Positions 8,476 through 15,754 of a stretch of DNA of 38,688 nt are shown piece by piece. Location: positions 1-38,688 of the forward strand of contig DATLGO010000021.1 of NCBI GenBank assembly GCA_035540375.1, read 5' to 3'. The notes beneath the pieces are model-generated. The model was not told where the DNA came from, searched no databases, and saw only the letters and a list, made by a program, of their open reading frames with translations. How positions within the stretch are numbered: position 1 is the first letter of the stretch; each line of letters starts with the position of its first letter. Source of the DNA: Candidatus Thermoplasmatota archaeon. Lineage in GTDB: Archaea > Thermoplasmatota > SW-10-69-26 > JACQPN01 > JAJPHT01. Both the position numbers and the translations under genes were made by a program.

Positions 8476-10020
8476 ATGGCGGACGAACACGAACGGCGCG
8501 GTCGGACGGGCCGAACGACGGATGACCAGGACGCGGACCGCCTCGCGGCGCGCCTCGCGGCGCAGAACCAGGAGATCGCCGAGCTGCAGGCGACGGTGAA
8601 GGCCTACGAGGAGAAGTTCAACCAGATCAAGGAGCCCCCGCTCCTTTCGGCCTACGTCCTCCGTCTCGGGGGCGCCGACCTCGACCAGCGCGAGTGCGTC
8701 GTCGCGCACGGCAGCCAGGTATTGAAGGTCAACACGGGCAACCTCGAGAAGAAGGCCCTCCGCCAGGGCCAGTACGTTTGGCTCCACCCGAAGACCTACG
8801 CGATCATCGCCGCCTCCCGGCAGTTCGAGCAGGGCGTCGTCGGCAAGGTGGTGGACATCTACGCCGAGAAGCTCGTCATCACCGTCGGCGACGGCTTCGA
8901 AAAGAAGATCATCGATCTCGACGCGTCGATCGCGGACGAGATCAAGATCGGTTACGAGCTGTCCCTCCTTCCGCCCTCGATGGAGATCCTCGAGGTGCGG
9001 CCTTCGAGCGAGATCCGCGACCTCTTCCTCGGCGAGACCCCGAACGTGCGCTACGCGCAGATCGGCGGGCTCTCCGAGACGATCGAGCGCATCCGCGACG
9101 TCGTCGAGCTGCCCTACCAGGAGCCGGAGCTCTTCGCGAAGATCCGGCTCAAGGCTCCGAAGGGTGTCCTCCTCTACGGCCCGCCCGGCTGCGGCAAGAC
9201 GCTCATCGGCAAGGCCGTCGCGACCGAGAACGAGATGACGTTCTTCAACGTCAAGGTGGCCGACATCCTGTCCAAGTGGGTCGGCGAATCCGAGAACATG
9301 ATCAAGGCGCTCTTCCGCAAAGCGCGCGAGAACGCCCCCTCGATCATCTTCTTCGACGAGTTCGACGCCCTGGGCACGACCCGCGGCCAGCAGGACTCGG
9401 CCGGGGTCCAGAAGAACATCATCGCGCAGATCCTCTCGGAGATGGACGGCATCGACACGCTGAAGGACGTCTACATCCTCGGCGCGACGAACCGCCCCGA
9501 CATGATCGACCCGGCGCTCCTGCGCCCGGGCCGCTTCGACGAGGTCATCGAGATCCCTCGCCCGGACCGGAAGGCCGCGGAGCAGATCATCTCGATCTAC
9601 CTCACGCCCGACCTGCCGATCCAGGAATCCTTCGTCAAGGAGCACGGCGGCGACAAGACCCGCGCCATGAACGCCATGCGGGAGATCCTCGTCGAGGAGC
9701 TCTACGGCGAGAACAAGTGGGTTGAGTTCAAGCTCGACTCCGAGGCGAAGGAGAGCGTCAAGACGATCAAGCGCAAGGACATCGTGTCCGGCGCCCTCGT
9801 CGAGAGCATCATCACCACGGCGAAGAAGAACTACGTGAAGCGCGTCCTCAACTTCCCGAAGGGGTCGCCCGACCGCGAGCGCGAAGGCCTTTCGGTGGAC
9901 GACATCCGCAAGGCCGCGGAAGAGGAGAGCAAGGAGCACGCGCTCGTCGAGTCCTCCGTGTACCACAAGCGCCAGCGCGAGCGGGCGCGGTTCCGCGAGG
10001 AAGGCGTCGAAGTGATGTAG
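8476..10020 (+). CDS. ARC/Mpa-like AAA ATPase, candidate proteasome-associated unfoldase
   Basis: The 514-residue protein has an N-terminal coiled coil (about 21-52), then two consecutive OB-like domains (about 55-115 and 116-178), then one AAA module. The AAA module has Walker A GPPGCGKT (235-242), aromatic pore loop KWVGES (267-272), Walker B IIFFDEFD (290-297), sensor N339 and arginine fingers R350/R353. Archaeal PAN has one OB domain and is about 400-430 residues. The double OB, the insert before IGGLSETIERIRD, and the C-terminal AAA subdomain (IYLTPDLPIQ, VSGALVESIITTAKKN) match actinobacterial ARC/Mpa. Those ATPases bind Pup with the coiled coil and feed substrates to the 20S proteasome. 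The C-terminus (EEGVEVM) lacks the HbYX or GQYL docking motif. A PafA-like ligase lies 4.4 kb downstream. It could be annotated as PAN by default; I consider the ARC class better supported. Confidence 0.85.
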   Translation: MADEHERRGRTGRTTDDQDADRLAARLAAQNQEIAELQATVKAYEEKFNQIKEPPLLSAYVLRLGGADLDQRECVVAHGSQVLKVNTGNLEKKALRQGQYVWLHPKTYAIIAASRQFEQGVVGKVVDIYAEKLVITVGDGFEKKIIDLDASIADEIKIGYELSLLPPSMEILEVRPSSEIRDLFLGETPNVRYAQIGGLSETIERIRDVVELPYQEPELFAKIRLKAPKGVLLYGPPGCGKTLIGKAVATENEMTFFNVKVADILSKWVGESENMIKALFRKARENAPSIIFFDEFDALGTTRGQQDSAGVQKNIIAQILSEMDGIDTLKDVYILGATNRPDMIDPALLRPGRFDEVIEIPRPDRKAAEQIISIYLTPDLPIQESFVKEHGGDKTRAMNAMREILVEELYGENKWVEFKLDSEAKESVKTIKRKDIVSGALVESIITTAKKNYVKRVLNFPKGSPDREREGLSVDDIRKAAEEESKEHALVESSVYHKRQRERARFREEGVEVM

Positions 10021-10108
10021 GCTCGCCCGCGCCGCCGGTCGCGGGCAACCGGACGAGGCGCCCTGCCGTCGGACCTTGATCCACAAGCCGCATGTCCAGC
10101 AAGCCGAC

Positions 10109-10114
10109 GGAGGG
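10109..10114 (+). promoter_or_regulatory. Shine-Dalgarno site selecting ATG 10122
   Basis: GGAGGG is seven bases before the ATG at 10122. It supports that start over the ATG at 10092, which would put ten polar residues in front of the signal peptide. Confidence 0.6.
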
Positions 10115-10121
10115 CGGCCTC

Positions 10122-10913
10122 ATGCGTCATGCCTGGTTCGCGGTCGCCCTCCTCGTCGCCCTCGTGGCCCCGTTCGCGCAGGCGGCGGGCTGCGACGTCG
10201 ACGAGGTGGACGTCTTCTTCGATCTCTTCCACGTCGACGGCACCTCGGAGGAGGTCGACGACCTCGCCCTCGTGGAGGCCGGCGACCGGGTTGCCTTGCG
10301 GGCGAACGGTCCGCTCCACTGCGAGGGCGTCGCTCTTTCGATCGTGACCTACGCCGACCCCGGAGGCGAGAGGCTCGTCTTCGACATCGGCTCGGCGAGC
10401 GGCCATCCGCCGCGTCCGGGCGCGGACTTCACCTTCTGGGAGGTCGACGTCTCGGTGCCCTCGTGCGACTTCCGCGTCGAGGTCTGGTGGGGAGAGCCCG
10501 GGACGGGTCAGCTGCTCGACGCCGCCGACGGGGACGCCGGGCCTTGCGAAGTCACCCCGCCAAGCTGCCCCGGCGACCTGCGGGCCTCCTCGGCCGACGG
10601 TCGGGTTCTCCTTGATTGGACCGCCGGCGAAGGCGCCTGGGAGTACAACGTGTATCGCGCCCGGGGCGACGCCCCCCTCGCGCTCTACCGGGTCGTTCCC
10701 GTCAACGAGACCGCGATGGTGGACGAGGACGTGACGGTGGGCGAAACCTACCGCTACCGTGTGACGTCCATCAGCGCGTACGGCGAGAGCGACGCCTGCG
10801 TCGTCGTCGAGGTCGCGGCAATCCCGCTGTTTCCGGACCTCGCGACGGGCGCGCTCGCGCTCGGGGCTTGCCTCGTCGGCTACGCGGGATTGCGACCCCG
10901 CCGTCGAGGCTGA
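10122..10913 (+). CDS. Secreted fibronectin-III protein with C-terminal membrane anchor
   Basis: The 263-residue product starts with a signal peptide (MRHAWFAVALLVALVAPFAQAAG). An acidic beta-rich domain with several cysteines follows (about 24-145), then one fibronectin type III domain (about 150-232; VLLDWTAGEGAWEYNVYR, GETYRYRVTSIS). The end is IPLFPDLATG, a hydrophobic stretch and RPRRRG. This layout resembles PEF/PGF-CTERM signals processed by archaeosortases, but the exact motif is not a standard one. The protein is expected at the cell surface. Function unknown. It sits directly after the ARC-like ATPase but has its own ribosome-binding site. Confidence 0.8.
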   Translation: MRHAWFAVALLVALVAPFAQAAGCDVDEVDVFFDLFHVDGTSEEVDDLALVEAGDRVALRANGPLHCEGVALSIVTYADPGGERLVFDIGSASGHPPRPGADFTFWEVDVSVPSCDFRVEVWWGEPGTGQLLDAADGDAGPCEVTPPSCPGDLRASSADGRVLLDWTAGEGAWEYNVYRARGDAPLALYRVVPVNETAMVDEDVTVGETYRYRVTSISAYGESDACVVVEVAAIPLFPDLATGALALGACLVGYAGLRPRRRG

Positions 10914-10962
10914 GCCCTCCGGGGTCCGGCGCGTCCTCGCGCGGGATACGGCGCCCCCCGCC

Positions 10963-11901
10963 CTAAGGCTCGCGCCGGGGGGCGGCCTCGGCGCGTCGAT
11001 CCGCCGCGCGCGGCAACGGATGGGCGCCGTAACCGTGGCGCAGGAGCGCGACGGCCTTCGCGGCGACCGAATCGGGATCACGGTAGCGATAGAACATCAT
11101 CTCGCTCAACACGAGGACCGGCGCGAAGGCCTCCTGCTCGAGCACGTGCCGCGCATACCATTTCCCCTCCTTCGTGTCGCTCACGCCGGCGGTCAGGGTC
11201 TCGGTGAAGCGCGGCTCGTCCCGCAGCGCCTCCTCCATGAGGTCAACGAGCCAACCGCGGACGACCGAGCCGTTCGACCAGCACGCCATCACGTCGGCGA
11301 GGTCGAGGTCGTACTCCGATCGATACAGCAGCTCGACGCCCTCGGCGAGCGCCTGCACCATGCCGAACTCGACCGCGTTGTGGATGAGCTTCACGTAATG
11401 GCCCGCCCCCGGGCCGCCCGCGTGCACGAAGCCGCCAGGGACGGCGAGGTCCCGTAGGAGCGGCGCGACGACGCGCACCGCGTCCCCCTCGCCCCCGACC
11501 ATGAAACACGCGCCCGTGCGCGCGCCCTCGACGCCGCCGCTCGTGCCCGCGTCGACGAACCGCAGCCCGCGCGCGGCGAGGTCGGCGTGCCTGCGCCTCG
11601 ATTCCCGCCAATGGCTGTTGCCGCCGTCGACCACGACGTCGCCGGCTTCGAGGACCCCGGAGAGCGCGCCGAGGACCGACTCGACGGCGTCGCCGTGGGG
11701 AACGTACACGAGGACGACGCGCGGCGGCGCGAGCGCGGCGGCGAGGTCTTCGTACGTGAACGTCGCGGTGACGCCCTCCCGCGCGAGGCGCCGCGTCGGC
11801 TCGGGCGAGCGGTTGAGGCCGACGACCTCGTGGCCTTTCTCGAGCGCCTGGAGCGCGAGGCTCGCGCCGATGCGCCCGAGACCGACGACCCCGAACCGCA
11901 C
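10963..11901 (-). CDS. gnd: 6-phosphogluconate dehydrogenase, short decarboxylating type
   Basis: The 312-residue protein has an N-terminal Rossmann motif GLGRIGASLA (7-16), the substrate motif GTSGGVEGARTGACFMVGG (119-137) and the catalytic lysine K171 in VKLIHNAVEFG, with E178 following. The length fits the short Gnd/YqeC class, which oxidises 6-phosphogluconate to ribulose 5-phosphate and CO2. Other beta-hydroxyacid dehydrogenases share the fold, but VDGGNSHW and the GG-containing substrate loop favour Gnd. The stop of the bactofilin-like gene lies 2 bp upstream, so it is probably the last gene of a three-gene reverse-strand operon. Confidence 0.88.
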   Translation of the reverse strand: MRFGVVGLGRIGASLALQALEKGHEVVGLNRSPEPTRRLAREGVTATFTYEDLAAALAPPRVVLVYVPHGDAVESVLGALSGVLEAGDVVVDGGNSHWRESRRRHADLAARGLRFVDAGTSGGVEGARTGACFMVGGEGDAVRVVAPLLRDLAVPGGFVHAGGPGAGHYVKLIHNAVEFGMVQALAEGVELLYRSEYDLDLADVMACWSNGSVVRGWLVDLMEEALRDEPRFTETLTAGVSDTKEGKWYARHVLEQEAFAPVLVLSEMMFYRYRDPDSVAAKAVALLRHGYGAHPLPRAADRRAEAAPRREP

Positions 11902-11903
11902 GG

Positions 11904-12305
11904 TCAGCCGCCCTTCGCGGGCAGAAGGAGCCGGCGACAGGTGAGGTCGCCGTCCACGCGGGCGCCCGAGGCGACGAACGCGTCGCCGCCCACCTCGGCG
12001 CCCTTCACGACGGCGCCGCTCTTGAGATGCAGGTTGCCGTGGACGGTCGCGACGTCCGGAAGCCTCGATCCTCGCCCGAGCGTGAGATCGCCCTCCACCG
12101 TCACGGGCCCCCGCAGCACCGTCTCGTCGCCGAGCTCGAGCGTGCCCTTCACGACGAGGCCTTCGGCGAACGTGGCGCGCTTCTCGAGCAGGATCGTGCC
12201 CGAGAGGACCGTCGGCCCGTCAGGGCCGTCGTAGACCACCTGCTCGGGGGGGATCGGAGACTTCGTGCCCTTCACGGCGCGGGTCTTCCTGCCGAAGAGC
12301 CCCAT
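11904..12305 (-). CDS. Bactofilin-like polymer-forming protein B
   Basis: The 133-residue protein starts MGLFGRKTRA. Residues 30-128 form a short beta-helix with regularly spaced Gly/Val pairs (GLVVKGTLELG, RGPVTVEGDLTLG, ATVHGNLHLKSG, ARVDGDLTCRR), as in bactofilins (polymer-forming cytoskeletal proteins). The ATG shares one base with the stop of the upstream gene, which fixes the start and implies coupled translation. Such proteins assemble into filaments, often at membranes. The archaeal role is not known. Confidence 0.8.
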   Translation of the reverse strand: MGLFGRKTRAVKGTKSPIPPEQVVYDGPDGPTVLSGTILLEKRATFAEGLVVKGTLELGDETVLRGPVTVEGDLTLGRGSRLPDVATVHGNLHLKSGAVVKGAEVGGDAFVASGARVDGDLTCRRLLLPAKGG

Positions 12306-12793
12306 CAGGCGCCACCCCCGAACGGCTTGGCCTCGTCGGTCACGACGCCGATCCCCGAGCGCGCGACGAGCTTCTTCGCGACCTCCCCGTCGACGGTGAC
12401 GAAGGGCGCCCCCTCCACGGCCTCGGTCGCGGTGGAGCCGAGCCCCCATTCGAGCCGGCCCTTCGCGCGGACCGAGCCCTCGATGAACGTTTCCGTGCCC
12501 ACGGAGGTCAGCCCGTCGGCGACGAGGTCGCCCCTGAGGCGGGACCCGGAGGCGATCTGCACCGATCCCGTGCACTGCGTGGTGTAGGCCCAGGTCGTCG
12601 CCTCCTGGATCGTGAGGTTGCCTTCCACGAGGATGCGAGGAGGACCAGCCTTCTCAAGGACGGGTGTCGGGGTCCCGGGCGCCACGTGGAACGGCTGCAC
12701 GTCGGCCTCGGGCGCGGGAACGGCATTCAAGCTCTCGTCGAGGACGAGGTCCCCGAGCTTCGCTCGCGTGGTCTCCGGCTTGGATCGGCCCAT
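12305..12793 (-). CDS. Bactofilin-like polymer-forming protein A
   Basis: The 162-residue protein has a charged, Pro-rich N-terminal tail (about 1-50) and then beta-helix repeats: ILVEGNLTIQEA, GSVQIASGSRLRGDLVADG, TFIEGSVRAKGRLEWG, FVTVDGEVAKKLVARSG. The repeats resemble those of its downstream neighbour, so the two are probably paralogues that co-assemble. It is the first gene of the reverse-strand set ending in gnd. The ATG at 12793 is divergent from the DGQHR gene, with 73 bp between. Confidence 0.75.
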   Translation of the reverse strand: MGRSKPETTRAKLGDLVLDESLNAVPAPEADVQPFHVAPGTPTPVLEKAGPPRILVEGNLTIQEATTWAYTTQCTGSVQIASGSRLRGDLVADGLTSVGTETFIEGSVRAKGRLEWGLGSTATEAVEGAPFVTVDGEVAKKLVARSGIGVVTDEAKPFGGGA

Positions 12794-12866
12794 GCGCGTC
12801 GCGGCGCCGGGAGGCGGGTTTCAAGGTTGACGTACATCGGTCGCGCGAGAGCGGATCGAAAATGAC

Positions 12867-14045
12867 TTGTCCTTCACCGCCCGTCGCGTGGTCACTCAGG
12901 GGTGTTCCCGGCTGCTTGCGACCCGCATCCGTCAGAAGGACGCCACGTTCTACTTCGTGAGCTTCCCCGCGCGCGAGATCATGGACCGCGTGCGCTTCGT
13001 GAGCCGCTTCTACTTCGAAGGCGAGGAGATCGCGCCGGAGGCGACCGCCGACGACGAGATCGGGAAGTTCATCAGCCGCGTCGAGCGATCCGACGCCGCT
13101 TTCCAGCGCCCCTTGAAGAAGCGCAAGGTGCGCGACCTCGTCCACTTCTACGAATCCGCGGCGGAGCAACCCGCGATCCCGGGGACGGTCCTCCTCATCA
13201 CGCGCGAGACCCTGCGCTTCACGCCCCAGCAGGGGAGCTTCGGGGTCCTCACGGAGCCGGGCGAAAAGTTCGACATCATCGATGGCCAGCACCGCCTCGC
13301 GGGGCTGCACTTCTTCTCGCGCCACCTCGAGGCCCGCGGACGCGCCGGCGTCCTCGACACGCTCGAGGTTCCCGCGCTCATCTTCGACGGCAAGTCCGCG
13401 GACTTCGCGGCCGAGATGTTCGTGACCATCAACGCTACGCAGACGCGCATCTCCCGCAGCCACCTCGTCGATCTCCTCGAGAAGGTCACGCTCGCGACGC
13501 CGGAGGAGAAGTTCGCCTCGAAGGTCGTGAAGATGCTCTACGGCGAGGATACGTCGCCCCTGAGATACCGCGTCAACATGCTCGGCGGTCGATCGAAGGG
13601 CGAGAAGTGGATCCTCCAGAGCGAGCTCTACAACGAGATCCTCCGGCTCGTCGGCGGGAAGGAACGCAAGGACGCGAAGCTGAGGAACCTCCTGGTCACG
13701 CGCTGGGACATGCGCGCCGACCGCGCGTTCCAGCTCATCGCGGACTACCTCAAGGCCGTAAAGGAGACCTTCGGTCGCGCATGGGGCGACCGCGAATACC
13801 AGGTGACGAGCGCGGTCGCGCTCAAGGCCTACCTCAGGGCCCTGCCGGCGGTCCTCTCGGACCGGCGCACGGTCGAACGATGGGAGCGCGAGCGCAGCGC
13901 CGCCGTCCTTCTCGAGCGCGTGCGACCCTGGGCCGGCATCGTCGAGGACCTCCGGACGGAGGGCTTCTTCAACCGGTTCCCCGCGAAGGGGCAGCTCGAG
14001 CGCGTCCGCCTCATCCAGAAGGACCTCGAAAAGGAACTCGCCTGA
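12867..14045 (+). CDS. DGQHR-domain protein (DndB-like fold)
   Basis: The 392-residue protein carries the diagnostic DGQHR at 139-143 and the companion segment FVTINATQTRISRSHLVDL (185-203). Both are hallmarks of the DGQHR superfamily, related to the phosphorothioation regulator DndB and to ParB/sulfiredoxin-like folds. The alpha-helical C-terminal half is less conserved. No other dnd genes are present, so a role in DNA phosphorothioation is not supported. The start is uncertain: TTG at 12867 is given, GTG at 12888 is an alternative. The conserved text begins near residue 13. It runs 62 bp ahead of the winged-helix gene and pafA-like gene on the same strand. Confidence 0.8.
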   Translation: MSFTARRVVTQGCSRLLATRIRQKDATFYFVSFPAREIMDRVRFVSRFYFEGEEIAPEATADDEIGKFISRVERSDAAFQRPLKKRKVRDLVHFYESAAEQPAIPGTVLLITRETLRFTPQQGSFGVLTEPGEKFDIIDGQHRLAGLHFFSRHLEARGRAGVLDTLEVPALIFDGKSADFAAEMFVTINATQTRISRSHLVDLLEKVTLATPEEKFASKVVKMLYGEDTSPLRYRVNMLGGRSKGEKWILQSELYNEILRLVGGKERKDAKLRNLLVTRWDMRADRAFQLIADYLKAVKETFGRAWGDREYQVTSAVALKAYLRALPAVLSDRRTVERWERERSAAVLLERVRPWAGIVEDLRTEGFFNRFPAKGQLERVRLIQKDLEKELA

Positions 14046-14107
14046 TGACGGGTCCATGTCGGAGCGAGGAGAAGACGGAACATTCAAACGGACCGCCGTC
14101 CACGTGA

Positions 14108-14428
14108 ATGACGGTGGTGTCAACGGCGTTTACGGAGTTGTTCGTCGGGTCCCCCCACGCGCGCGTCCTCGACTTCCTCGCGGAGCGCCCGGAGCTGGAC
14201 TACACCATCACGCAGCTCGCGGAGGGCGCGGGCGTCGCGCGGCCGACCGTCTACAAGGTCGTGCGCGATTTCGGCTCCCGGGGCCTCCTCGTGCCGAGCC
14301 GCGTCGTCGGCAACTCGCGCTTCTACCGGCTCGACCGCGGGTCGGCCGCCGTGCGCGAGCTCCTGCGCATCGAGCCGGCCCTCGCGACCGCCTCGCGCCG
14401 TCGCCGACGCGTCGCGCGGAGGTCCTGA
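14108..14428 (+). CDS. Winged helix-turn-helix protein upstream of the PafA-like gene
   Basis: This 106-residue protein has a winged-helix fold: an initial helix (ARVLDFLAERP), the HTH (TITQLAEGAGVARPTVYKVVRDFGSRGLL) and the wing (VPSRVVGNSRFYRLD). A very basic tail (ASRRRRRVARRS) ends it. It is separated from the PafA-like gene by one base, and that gene's ribosome-binding site lies inside this reading frame. The two are therefore surely co-transcribed, and this protein may autoregulate the pair. It is unrelated to the WYL-type PafB/PafC regulators of actinobacteria. Confidence 0.85.
   Translation: MTVVSTAFTELFVGSPHARVLDFLAERPELDYTITQLAEGAGVARPTVYKVVRDFGSRGLLVPSRVVGNSRFYRLDRGSAAVRELLRIEPALATASRRRRRVARRS
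14418..14423 (+). promoter_or_regulatory. Strong Shine-Dalgarno site for the PafA-like gene
   Basis: GGAGGT lies six bases before the ATG at 14430 and inside the last codons of the winged-helix gene. It fixes the start at MKPMIMGSEHEY and indicates coupled translation. Confidence 0.75.
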
Positions 14429-14429
14429 G

Positions 14430-15719
14430 ATGAAACCCATGATCATGGGGTCGGAGCATGAGTACACGCTCTACTCCCATCAGATGAACCCGCGCGGCAT
14501 CGACCCGCACCGGCTCGCGCTCGAGGTGCTCCGCAAGAGCCAGTTCGCGACGCAGGGCGAGTGGCTGAAGAACGGCAGCCGCGCGTATTTCGATGTCGGT
14601 CACCTCGAGATCTCGACGCCGGAGGTCCTCGACGCCTACCAGCTCGTCGTGTACGAGAAGGCCGGCGAGCGCATCGTCGACCTCGCGCGCACGAAGCTCG
14701 AGGAGTTCCACAACGTCAAGGTCAGCGCGTTCAAGAACAACACCGACCCCGACGGCGTCTCGTACGGCTCGCACGAGAACTACTGCGTGCCGCGGAGCAT
14801 CGAGTTCCCGGGCGCCTACGTGCGGAGCCTCGTCCCCCATCTCGTGAGCCGCCTCACGTTCTCGGGCGCGGGCGACTTCATCGACCGCCGCTACGTGCTC
14901 TCGCCGTGCGGCTACCTCACGAGCGAGCTCATCTCGGGCGGCAACCTCTCGAACACCGGCATCCTGCACACGCGGGACGAGCCGCACGCCGACCCGACGC
15001 GCTGGCGCCGCCTGCACGTCATCATCGGCGACGCGCTCATGTCGGAATGGAGCATCTACCTGCGCGCGTTCACGACGAGCGCCATCCTGCAGCTCATGGA
15101 GAAGGGCCTCGTCGACGACGCGCCGCAGCTGCGCGAGCCTTTGCGCGACATGTGGCACATGGTCGAGCAGGTCGCGCCCGAGCAATGGAAGCTCGAGCTC
15201 GTCGACGGGTCGTGGGTCTCACCGATGGAGATCCAGCGCTACTACCTCGCGAAGGTCGAGGAGGCGGGCCTCGTCGAGAACGCGCGCGAGAAGGAGGCGC
15301 TTTCCCAATGGGAATGGGTCCTCGACCGCCTCGACGCGGGCGACCTCACGAAGCTCAAGCGCAAGGTCGAGTGGATGACGCGCCTCATCGAGGTCGAGAA
15401 GATGATCGACCTCAAGGGCCGCGACGAGAACGTCGAGATCGCCGCGACGAAGCAGTACTCGGAACTCTCGCTCGCCTCGGGCCTCTACTACAAGCTCCAG
15501 GCCGCGGGCGAGGTGGACCGCGTCGTGACGGATGCGGAGATCAAGAAGGCGATCGTGGAGCCGCCGCCCACGCGGGCGCGCGCCCGCGTGAAGCTCCTCG
15601 AGGAGTACGAGATGGGCTCCATCGACTGGAGCGAGATGTCGATCCTCACGGAGGACGGCGGCTACGAGCGCATCCACCTGCCCGACCCGTACGATCCGAA
15701 GCACGAGATGGTGGACTGA
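14430..15719 (+). CDS. PafA/Dop-family carboxylate-amine ligase (Pup ligase-like)
   Basis: The 429-residue protein matches the Pup ligase/deamidase family along its length. Visible blocks are IMGSEHEYTL with E9 and E11, NGSRAYFDVG with the catalytic-base aspartate D55, VVYEKAGERIVDLA, FKNNTDPDGVSYGSHENY (101-118), HTRDEPHAD (180-188), RRLHVIIGD (193-201), EIQRYYL, QYSELSLASGLYYKL and EPPPTRARAR. In actinobacteria PafA attaches Pup to lysines and Dop deamidates or removes it. The roughly 40-residue Dop loop after the first glutamates is absent and the C-terminal piece (SIDW...LPDPYDP) resembles PafA, so ligase is favoured. The fold is shared with glutamine synthetase and gamma-glutamyl-cysteine ligase, but RDEPHAD/RRLHVIIGD is specific to PafA/Dop. 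Codon use is like the neighbours. Confidence 0.9.
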   Translation: MKPMIMGSEHEYTLYSHQMNPRGIDPHRLALEVLRKSQFATQGEWLKNGSRAYFDVGHLEISTPEVLDAYQLVVYEKAGERIVDLARTKLEEFHNVKVSAFKNNTDPDGVSYGSHENYCVPRSIEFPGAYVRSLVPHLVSRLTFSGAGDFIDRRYVLSPCGYLTSELISGGNLSNTGILHTRDEPHADPTRWRRLHVIIGDALMSEWSIYLRAFTTSAILQLMEKGLVDDAPQLREPLRDMWHMVEQVAPEQWKLELVDGSWVSPMEIQRYYLAKVEEAGLVENAREKEALSQWEWVLDRLDAGDLTKLKRKVEWMTRLIEVEKMIDLKGRDENVEIAATKQYSELSLASGLYYKLQAAGEVDRVVTDAEIKKAIVEPPPTRARARVKLLEEYEMGSIDWSEMSILTEDGGYERIHLPDPYDPKHEMVD

Positions 15720-15754
15720 GGGCCGGGCGAACCCGACCTCGCGCTCGACCGGGT

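Noticed and set aside
8476-10020. Plain annotation as archaeal PAN
   Set aside because: Two OB domains, about 100 extra residues, ARC-like sequence after the Walker region and no HbYX end all argue against PAN.
12867-14045. DNA phosphorothioation (dnd) locus
   Set aside because: Only the DGQHR protein is present; no DndA, C, D or E-like genes are adjacent.
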